This document shows, in pieces, positions 25,509 to 32,157 of a stretch of DNA of 64,000 nt. The stretch lies in assembly GCA_963752345.1 (NCBI GenBank), contig CAVVYA010000017.1, forward strand, positions 248,001 to 312,000, given 5' to 3'. The stretch comes from CAVVYA01 sp963752345. GTDB lineage: Bacteria; Pseudomonadota; Alphaproteobacteria; SMXQ01. A model generated the notes under the pieces. The model ran no database searches, was not told the origin of the DNA, and was given only the letters and a program-made list of their open reading frames with translations. A program made the position numbers and the translations under genes. Position 1 is the first letter of the stretch, and each line of letters opens with the position of its first letter.

Positions 25509-25646
25509 ATGCCTATGTTCCGTCCAACGGCGCCAGCGACGATTGCGGCCGCGATCGTTGCTGCGTTCACCCTCGGTTCGACGCAGGCGATCACCATCAA
25601 GGACATGAAGCGGCTGCCGGGCGCTAAGCCCGAAAGCGTCGAATAA
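25509..25646 (+). CDS. Small protein (45 aa) with N-terminal hydrophobic segment
   Basis: Short ORF with a very good ribosome site (GGAGG at 25495-25499, 9 nt before ATG 25509). It begins MPMFRPTAPATIAAAIVAAF, then TLGSTQAITIKDMKRLPGAK and PESVE. The first 29 residues look like a signal peptide or a single TM helix ending near STQA; the mature part would be only about 17 residues, basic then acidic. I recognise no family. It lies 85 nt before the ThDP enzyme gene on the same strand and may share its transcript. Confidence 0.55.
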   Translation: MPMFRPTAPATIAAAIVAAFTLGSTQAITIKDMKRLPGAKPESVE

Positions 25647-25731
25647 GAACCGATTCGCGGATTTCGGCCCGGTCGATCCGGGCCGGTTCGTTTGCGCCGT
25701 GTTTCTGGAAACGCCAAAGAAAGCAAAACCA

Positions 25732-27558
25732 ATGAAAAAACCCCTCGCCAAGCTCCCTGCGCCGAAAGACCAGGGCATCGACAAGCCCGCCAACCTCAAG
25801 ACCAAGAAGAACGCGCCGGAATACGCCTCCGACGCCTTCGCCGACGTGCTGCGCGCCCTCGGCTTCAACTATGTCTTCCTCAATCCGGGTTCGAGCTACC
25901 GCGGGCTGCATGACTCGCTGGTCAACTACAACAGCAACCGCGCGCCGCAGACCATCCTGTGCAATCACGAGGACGTCGCGGTCGCCATGGGTCATGGCTA
26001 TGCCAATGCCACGGGCCGCGCCTCGCTCGTCGCGTTGCACGATCTCGTCGGCCTGATGCACGGCGTCATGGGCGTCTACGATGCCTATGCGGCGCATGCT
26101 CCGGTCGTCATCATCGGCGGCAGCGGTCCGGCCGATCCGTCGTTGCGCCGCGCCATCGACTATATCCATTCAGCCAACGTGCAGGGCGAACTGGTGCGGC
26201 CGTTCGTCAAGTGGGATGACGAGACCATCACCGCCCAGGGCGTCGTCGATTCGCTCGTGCGCGCGCACAAGATCGCGACCACCGGCCCGAAAGGACCGGT
26301 CTATGTCTCGATCGACGCGGGCCTGCAGGAACAGAAGCTCGACAAGCCCGTCGAACTGCCCGATGTCAGCCTGTCCTACAATCAGGCGCCGCCGCCCGCC
26401 GCGATCTCCCAGGATGCCCTGAACGAGGCCGTCGACATCCTGCTCAAGGCCAAGAATCCGGTCATCACCTGCGGCCGCGTCAGTATGAATCCGGCGATCA
26501 CCGAGCCGCTCACGCAATTGGTCGAACTGACCGGCGCGCTCTATCACGACGACCGCAATTCGGTGAGCCTGGCGTCGAAACATCCGCAGAACCTGACTGG
26601 CGACAAGAACGCGCTGCCCGAGGCCGATGTGGTGCTGTGCATCGATTCCTACGACGTCAGCACGCTGGTCGACGCCTATTCGAGCCGCGAGCGCGGCAAG
26701 AAGGGCGCCGGCGGCGCCGGCAAGAAGATCATCGACCTGTCGCTCAACGACTATGCCCACCGTTCGTGGCAGCGCCTGGGCGGCATGGTGGCGCCGACCG
26801 CGGTGCAACTGCTCGCCGATCCGCTCGAAGGCACCCGCCAGCTTGCGGCGGCGATCAAAGCCCGGCTCGCCAAGGACAAGGGCCCGGTCAAGGCGATCGA
26901 GGCGCGCAAGGCCAAGCTCGCCAAGCGCAAAAAGGATTTCCTCGCCAGGCAGGCGGCGGCGACCAAGCAGCGCTGGGACGAAACGCCGATGTCGCCGCAC
27001 CGCTTCGTCTCCGAAATCTGGAATGCGGTGAAGGACAAACCTTGGTTCCTGACGATCCGCAATCACCGCAACTGGCCCGAAGGCATCTGGGACTTCACGG
27101 GCGGCGGCGAATATGTCGGCCATTCGGCCGGCGGCGGTGTCGGTCATGGTCCCGGCGCGATGGTCGGCGCGGCCTTCGCGGCGCGCGATCGCGGCCAGTT
27201 CGCGGTGGGCGTGCTGGGCGACGGCGACTTCATGATGTCGTCGGGCGCGCTATGGACCGCCGCGCACTACAAGGTGCCGCTGCTCGTCATCATCAACAAC
27301 AACCTGTCCTGGTACAACGACGAGGAGCACCAGGTCGAGGTCGCCAAGATGCGCGGCCGCCCGCCGGAGAATGCCTGGATCGGCACCACGACGCGCGACC
27401 CGGAAGTCGATCATGCCTCGCTGGCGCGCGGCTGGGGTTGCTGGGCGGAAGGTCCGATCGAGAATCCGGACGATTTCGCGCCGGCGCTCAAGCGCGCCAT
27501 CAAGCAGGTCGAGGCCGGCCGGGTCGCCGTGCTCGACGTGCGGACCAAACCGCGCTGA
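25732..27558 (+). CDS. Thiamine diphosphate-dependent enzyme (decarboxylase/acetolactate synthase-like)
   Basis: 608 aa with the three-domain ThDP enzyme layout. Pyr domain: ALGFNYVFLNPGSSYRGLHDSL, and NHEDVAVAMGHGYANATGR with the catalytic Glu at about 80. Middle domain: NPVITCGRVSMNP. PP domain: LGDGDFMMSSGALWTAAHYKVP...INNN near 495-525, the GDG-x(25-30)-NN cofactor motif. It resembles benzoylformate decarboxylase and acetolactate-synthase large-subunit-like proteins, not pyruvate oxidase. The first 27 residues are Lys/Pro-rich and not part of the fold; an in-frame GTG at 25699 would lengthen them. It ends in a strong terminator. Probably converts a 2-oxo acid to an aldehyde for the dehydrogenase at 27745. 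Confidence 0.85.
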   Translation: MKKPLAKLPAPKDQGIDKPANLKTKKNAPEYASDAFADVLRALGFNYVFLNPGSSYRGLHDSLVNYNSNRAPQTILCNHEDVAVAMGHGYANATGRASLVALHDLVGLMHGVMGVYDAYAAHAPVVIIGGSGPADPSLRRAIDYIHSANVQGELVRPFVKWDDETITAQGVVDSLVRAHKIATTGPKGPVYVSIDAGLQEQKLDKPVELPDVSLSYNQAPPPAAISQDALNEAVDILLKAKNPVITCGRVSMNPAITEPLTQLVELTGALYHDDRNSVSLASKHPQNLTGDKNALPEADVVLCIDSYDVSTLVDAYSSRERGKKGAGGAGKKIIDLSLNDYAHRSWQRLGGMVAPTAVQLLADPLEGTRQLAAAIKARLAKDKGPVKAIEARKAKLAKRKKDFLARQAAATKQRWDETPMSPHRFVSEIWNAVKDKPWFLTIRNHRNWPEGIWDFTGGGEYVGHSAGGGVGHGPGAMVGAAFAARDRGQFAVGVLGDGDFMMSSGALWTAAHYKVPLLVIINNNLSWYNDEEHQVEVAKMRGRPPENAWIGTTTRDPEVDHASLARGWGCWAEGPIENPDDFAPALKRAIKQVEAGRVAVLDVRTKPR

Positions 27559-27580
27559 TCGGCAAAGTCCTGTTACCAAT

Positions 27581-27613
27581 GTGAAAAGGGGGCCATTCGG
27601 CCCCCTTTTTCAC
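27581..27613 (+). terminator. Rho-independent terminator after the ThDP enzyme
   Basis: GTGAAAAGGGGGCC (27581-27594) pairs with GGCCCCCTTTTTCAC (27599-27613) around ATTC, with one bulged T. The right arm supplies the T run. It ends the ThDP enzyme transcript 23 nt after its stop, so the downstream aldehyde dehydrogenase needs its own promoter in 27614-27744. Confidence 0.85.
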
Positions 27614-27744
27614 GATCCTTTTGCGTTTTGCCACTGCAGGGCAGGCCTGCTAACCTTTGGTCATCCAATCCGGGGCGAACCAACGCTCCCGCCATCGCAC
27701 GACCACATCACATTTCCAAAAATTCGACTCCAAGGGAGAGAGGC

Positions 27745-29235
27745 ATGGCCACGACAACGCAGCCCACCAGTTCCGCCACGGGCGGCCTGACCAAGGGTAA
27801 GGTCAAACATTACAAGATGCTGATCGGCGGCGAATGGAAGGATGCCAAGGCCGGCGAAGTGGTCGACAGCGTCAATCCGGCGACCGAGGAGATCATCGCC
27901 ACCTTCCCCCATGCCAAGGAGGCCGATGTTGCGCTCGCGGTCGAGGCCGCCAAGGAAGGCTTCAAGGAATGGCGCGGCTTCAGTTGGGTCAAGCGCGCCA
28001 AGATCATGCGCGAATTCGCCGCGCGGATGGCCGAGAAGGTCGAGCATTTCGCCGTGCTCGACGTGATGGATTCGGGCAACCCGATCGGCGGCATGCGCGG
28101 CGATGCCCAGGGCGCGCCGTCCGAGCTGATCTATTTCGCCGGCATCGCCTCGGAGCTCAAGGGCACCACCTACGAGGCGCCGGAGAACGTGGTGGCTTCG
28201 TCCTATCGCGAGCCGTTCGGCGTGGTCGGGCGCATCATCCCGTTCAATCATCCGTATCGCTTCTGCGCCAAGGTCGCACCGATCATCGCCGCCGGGAATT
28301 CGGTGATCTTGAAGCCGGCGGAGGCGACCTCGCTGTCGGCCTTCGACTTCGGCGAGATGACGCTCGGCCTGTTCCCCAACGGCGTCATCAACGTGGTCTC
28401 GGGTCTCGGCGCGACGACCGGCGCCGCCATCGTCAAGCATCCGGACGTGCCGCGCATCGCCTTCACCGGCGGCGTGCCGACCGGCAAGGCCATCGCCAAA
28501 GAAGCGGCCGACAACATGAAGCGCTGCTCGTTCGAGCTCGGCGGCAAGAATCCGATGATCGTGTTCCCGGATGTCGACGTGGCCAAGGCGGCCGTCGGCT
28601 GCGTCAAGGGCATGAACCTGGCGCGCTCCATGGGCCAGTCGTGCCAGTCCAACTCGCGCGTCTTCGTGCATGAGAAGATCTACGACAAGTTCCTCGAGGA
28701 GCTGGTGAAGCGCGTCGAGGCGCTCAAGGTCGACGATCCGATGAAGGAAGACGCCGACATGGGCGCGCTGGCCTACGAAGGCCACTACAAGCGCGTCATG
28801 AGCTTCATCGATTCGGGCAAGGAGCAGGGCGCTCGCCTGATGACGGGCGGCCGGCGTCCGGCCAAGCTCAACAAGGGCTATTTCGTCGAGCCGACGGTGT
28901 TCGCCGATGTCGACATGGGCATGCGCATCGCCTGCGAGGAGATCTTCGGCCCGGTGATCAGCGTGCTCAAGTGGCGCGACTGGGACGATGTGATCGCGCG
29001 CGCCAATTCGGTGCGCTTCGGCCTGACCGCCAATATCTGGACCAACGATCTGTCGCTCGCCCACAAGACCGCGAAGGCGGTGCAGTCGGGCCTGGTGTGG
29101 GTCAACGGCCAGGGCGGCCGCGTGCCGGGCTCGCCATTTGGCGGCTACAAGGAAAGCGGCATGGGCAAGGAAGGCGATCTATCGGATCTGCTGTCCTACA
29201 CCCAGGAGAAGTTCCTCCAGATCCATCTCAACTGA
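27745..29235 (+). CDS. Aldehyde dehydrogenase family protein
   Basis: 496-aa NAD(P)-dependent ALDH. Seen: IGGEWKDAKAGEVVDSVNPATEEI, the Asn at about 168 (PFNHPYRF, where PWNxP is usual), FTGGVPTGK, FELGGKNP with the general-base Glu at about 264, GQSCQSNSR with the nucleophilic Cys at about 300, EEIFGPVISVL, and SPFGGYKESGMGKEG near the end. RBS GGGAGAG before ATG 27745. It has its own terminator on both sides, so it is a separate unit from the ThDP enzyme, yet the two adjacent genes could act in sequence (2-oxo acid to aldehyde to acid). The aldehyde is not known. Confidence 0.92.
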   Translation: MATTTQPTSSATGGLTKGKVKHYKMLIGGEWKDAKAGEVVDSVNPATEEIIATFPHAKEADVALAVEAAKEGFKEWRGFSWVKRAKIMREFAARMAEKVEHFAVLDVMDSGNPIGGMRGDAQGAPSELIYFAGIASELKGTTYEAPENVVASSYREPFGVVGRIIPFNHPYRFCAKVAPIIAAGNSVILKPAEATSLSAFDFGEMTLGLFPNGVINVVSGLGATTGAAIVKHPDVPRIAFTGGVPTGKAIAKEAADNMKRCSFELGGKNPMIVFPDVDVAKAAVGCVKGMNLARSMGQSCQSNSRVFVHEKIYDKFLEELVKRVEALKVDDPMKEDADMGALAYEGHYKRVMSFIDSGKEQGARLMTGGRRPAKLNKGYFVEPTVFADVDMGMRIACEEIFGPVISVLKWRDWDDVIARANSVRFGLTANIWTNDLSLAHKTAKAVQSGLVWVNGQGGRVPGSPFGGYKESGMGKEGDLSDLLSYTQEKFLQIHLN

Positions 29236-29262
29236 GCGCATAGGGAAAGAGGCGCGGGAAAG

Positions 29263-29292
29263 AGGCGCGGGACCTGTCCCGCGCCTTTTTTA
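29263..29292 (+). terminator. Rho-independent terminator after the aldehyde dehydrogenase
   Basis: GGCGCGGGA (29264-29272) and TCCCGCGCC (29277-29285) with loop CCTG, followed by six Ts. The left arm lies in a direct duplication of GGGAAAGAGGCGC (starting about 29243), so one unit of the repeat provides the stem. Confidence 0.85.
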
Positions 29293-29316
29293 TAGCCCCG
29301 GATTGGGCGCGCGCGG

Positions 29317-29745
29317 CTAGAACTCGCGGCCGATCGCCTTGTCGAACGACAGCGGCCCGCCGCCGCGGATCAGGATGCCGAGCATGACGATGGCCCATAG
29401 CAGCGGAAATTCGTAGCCACCGCGGCTGGCGAAGAAGCCACCCGGCAGATGCACGTGGATGACCGCTACCATGAGGAGAATGAAGCATGCCAGGGCGGCG
29501 GGGCGGGTCAGCAAGCCGATGGCGACCAGCAGGCCGCCGAAGAACTCGGTGCAGCCGGCGATCAGGGCGAGCGGCAGGGCGGGCTCGATGCCCATCTTCT
29601 GGAAGCCATAGGAGGTGCCGAGCAGGCCTTGGCCGCCGAACGCGCCGAACAGCTTCTGCGCGCCGTGCGGCACCAGCATGATACCGGCGAAAAAGCGGAT
29701 CAGCGGCCAGTGATAGGGCTTCAGCCGCTCCCAGATCCGCCCCAA
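29317..29745 (-). CDS. DoxX family membrane protein
   Basis: Four-helix membrane protein of the DoxX/TQO-small-subunit family: WPLIRFFAGIMLVPHGAQKLFGAFGG, LIAGCTEFFGGLLVAIGLLTRPAALACFILLMVAV and a C-terminal ...LWAIVMLGILIRGGG. 142 aa if it starts at the TTG at 29745, which has no good ribosome site. A better N-terminus may be ATG 29813 (MYEGLAFRTDLPAR...), which would join in frame as RPHRYIIPSLGRIWERL if the CG tract at 29769-29777 lacks four bases. Some DoxX proteins take part in thiosulfate or quinone redox; the role here is unknown. Confidence 0.8.
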   Translation of the reverse strand: MGRIWERLKPYHWPLIRFFAGIMLVPHGAQKLFGAFGGQGLLGTSYGFQKMGIEPALPLALIAGCTEFFGGLLVAIGLLTRPAALACFILLMVAVIHVHLPGGFFASRGGYEFPLLWAIVMLGILIRGGGPLSFDKAIGREF

Positions 29746-29994
29746 CGACGGGATGATATAGCGGTGCGGGCGCGCGCCGGAAGATCCGTGCGGAATGCCA
29801 AGCCTTCATACATGGTCAAAAGCTCACAAAACGGGCGACGACATCGGGTTTGAAAAGAGGAACTTTCCCGAGCACAGCGGCTGACGCGCTGTGTTCCACC
29901 CGGGAGTCTATAAAAGCTCTGGCGCGAAGATAGTTCCCGCCGGAGCGCGTCGGCCGAGTTCCGTTGCGGCGCATGAGGTAGGGCCGCTCCTAGA
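29746..29994. other. Spacer between DoxX and the MoxR operon
   Basis: 249 nt between two leftward genes. It may include the true N-terminus of DoxX up to 29813. A hairpin, AGGGCCGCT (29980-29988) and AGCGGCCCT (29997-30005), spans the stop codon of the upstream gene and could be a terminator without a T run. A duplicated AGCGCGTCAGCCGCTGT-like element near 29875-29895 is also self-complementary. No RNA gene recognised. Confidence 0.35.
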
Positions 29995-32157
29995 CTAGCG
30001 GCCCTCGCGGCGCCAGGCCCAGACCAGGGTGCCAATGGCCAGGGCCAGGGTGGCGAGCGCCGGCAGCAGCGGAATTTCCGTGACGCCGCGCACGATGTAA
30101 TCGCCGTTGCTGCGCAGGCCGATCCAGCCGCGCCCCGCAACCGTGCGCTCCGGCGCGACGCGCCGGATATCGGGCAGTTTGCCGTCGACCAGCCAGTTCG
30201 CGCTGCCGCCTTGCGCCTTGATCACCGGATCGAGCTTCTCCGGCGTCGAACGGACATCGGCGAACTCGAGTGGATTGAGCGTGCCGGCGACGGCATAGAC
30301 GGTATGACGCTCGTCGCTGATGCGGTGCAGTCCCTGTTCGCCGGCGTGGAAGGTCGCGATGGCGCGGCCGTCGGGCTGATCGGTCAGAGTCAGGCTCTGC
30401 TCCTCGCCCGACGGCGAGCGCACCACGACGGGTGATTCGTCCGGCGACAGGCTGCGCCGGGTGATCTGGATCTCGCTGCCGCGCGCCGCCGCGCGCAGGT
30501 CATCCTCCTCGAGCTCGGGCTCTTTCATCAGCCAATGGCTGATGCGGCGCAGCAGCTCGGCCTGCGGGCCGCCGCCGTCGAAGCCGCGGCCCCACAGCCA
30601 GATCTGGTCGGTCATGATCTGGGCGACGCGCCCCTTGCCGACGCGGTCGAGCACCAGCAGCGGCCGGCCGGCCGGACCCTCCATCAGCACCTGGCCGCGC
30701 CGCGCATCGCCCTCGGTGATGTTGAACCAGCGGCCCCATGTTGGATTTTGTTGGATCGGGCTCTGTTGCGTCGGCTTCTGCTGCGCCTCCGGTCTGCTCG
30801 CCGGCGGCGGCACCGGCTGGCCGGCGCCTTCGAGGTCCGCCGTCACCGGATGGCGGCGGCCGACGCTGCTGACTGCCGCGCGATAGCCTTGCTCGACCAC
30901 CTCGCCGGTCGGCACCACGGGCATGATCTCGCCCAGCGGCGTGCGGAACAACCCGAACGGCGACGCATAGGACGGTCCGCCGGCTTCGAGCACCGCGCCG
31001 CCATCCTGCACGAAGCGCGCGATGTTCTGCAGGTAGGCGTTCGCCAGGATGCCGCGCCGGTGATAGCGGTCGAAGATGATGAGGTCGAAGTCGCTGAGCT
31101 TCTCCTCGAACAATTCGCGTGTTGGGAAGGCGATCAGCGACAGCTCGCGCACCGGCGTGCCGTCCTGCTTCTCGGGCGGGCGCAGAATGGTGAAATGCAC
31201 CAGATCGACCGACGGGTCCGCTTTGAGCAGGTTGCGCCACACCCGCTCGCCATTGTGCGGCACGCCCGACACCAGCAGCACGCGAAGCCGGTCGCGCACG
31301 CCATTGACCACCACCGCGGCGCGGTTGTTCTGGGCGGTGATCTCGCCTTCGATCGGCTCGGCGTCGATCTCGAACACGTTGGGCCCGCCGTGATCGATCG
31401 AGACCTCGAAGCTGGTGTTGCTGCCCGGTTTGACGTCGAGCACCCGGCGCTCGCCGCCGTCGCGCACGATGGTCAGGCGCGCCGTGCCGGGGCTGGCGCT
31501 CACCGGCAGGTCCTCGATGCGTACGGTCATGGTGACGCGGCTGCCGACGATGCCGTAGCTCGGCGCCTGCTCGACCACCAGCCGGCGGTCGCGCGCGTTG
31601 CGTTCGCCGGTCAGCAGCACATGCAGCGGCGCGTGCGGGCCGCTTTCCGCCGGATGCTCCGGCACGTCGTGCACCTGGCCGTCGGTGATCATCAGGATGC
31701 CCGCAAGGCGCTGCGGCGGCACGTCCGCCAGGCTGCGCCCGATGGCGTCGAACAGGTGCGTGCCGTCGTTCGGCACGCCGCCCGCCGGCGCGGTCCCGGC
31801 ATCGGCGCGGCCGGCGCGAATCACGCGGGTTTCCAGATCTGGCACGGCGGCAAGCTTCTCGCGCAGCTCGGCGAGTGCCGCTTCCGTGCGCGCGCGGCGC
31901 TCACCGATGCTCTGGCTCGGGCTGTCGTCGACCACCACCAGGGCGATATCGGTCAGCGGCTCGCGCTGTTCATCCTTGAGCGAGGGATTGAGCAGGGCGA
32001 GCAGCAGCACACCAAGCGCCAGCGCGCGCCACCAGATGCCGCGGGCGCGCCGCGCCAGTCCGAAGGCGACGCCGATCAGCGCCAAAACGGCGAGGCCGCC
32101 GAGCAGCCAGACCGGCAGCAGCGGCGAAAACGCCACGCTGAAAAAGTTGCCCGTCAT
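29995..32157 (-). CDS. Membrane protein with VWA/glutamine-amidotransferase-like domains (MoxR operon)
   Basis: 720 aa from ATG 32157 (MTGNFFSVAFSPLLPVW), overlapping the previous gene by ATGA. Two N-terminal TM helices (LLPVWLLGGLAVLALIGVAFGLA and WRALALGVLLLALLNPSL), then a VWA-like stretch (TDIALVVVDDSPSQSIGERR, ILMITDGQVHDVPE), immunoglobulin-like beta regions, a glutamine-amidotransferase-like domain (DLIIFDRYHRRGILANAYLQNIARFVQDGGAVLEAGG), and a C-terminal TM (LLPALATLALAIGTLVWAW). It belongs to a family usually found with MoxR, DUF58 and DUF4159 proteins; no activity is established. The catalytic Cys of true amidotransferases is not evident. Confidence 0.75.
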   Translation of the reverse strand: MTGNFFSVAFSPLLPVWLLGGLAVLALIGVAFGLARRARGIWWRALALGVLLLALLNPSLKDEQREPLTDIALVVVDDSPSQSIGERRARTEAALAELREKLAAVPDLETRVIRAGRADAGTAPAGGVPNDGTHLFDAIGRSLADVPPQRLAGILMITDGQVHDVPEHPAESGPHAPLHVLLTGERNARDRRLVVEQAPSYGIVGSRVTMTVRIEDLPVSASPGTARLTIVRDGGERRVLDVKPGSNTSFEVSIDHGGPNVFEIDAEPIEGEITAQNNRAAVVVNGVRDRLRVLLVSGVPHNGERVWRNLLKADPSVDLVHFTILRPPEKQDGTPVRELSLIAFPTRELFEEKLSDFDLIIFDRYHRRGILANAYLQNIARFVQDGGAVLEAGGPSYASPFGLFRTPLGEIMPVVPTGEVVEQGYRAAVSSVGRRHPVTADLEGAGQPVPPPASRPEAQQKPTQQSPIQQNPTWGRWFNITEGDARRGQVLMEGPAGRPLLVLDRVGKGRVAQIMTDQIWLWGRGFDGGGPQAELLRRISHWLMKEPELEEDDLRAAARGSEIQITRRSLSPDESPVVVRSPSGEEQSLTLTDQPDGRAIATFHAGEQGLHRISDERHTVYAVAGTLNPLEFADVRSTPEKLDPVIKAQGGSANWLVDGKLPDIRRVAPERTVAGRGWIGLRSNGDYIVRGVTEIPLLPALATLALAIGTLVWAWRREGR

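Noticed and set aside
29243..29272. Tandem GGGAAAGAGGCGC repeat
   Set aside because: Only two units, the second forming a terminator stem; nothing to suggest a functional repeat array.
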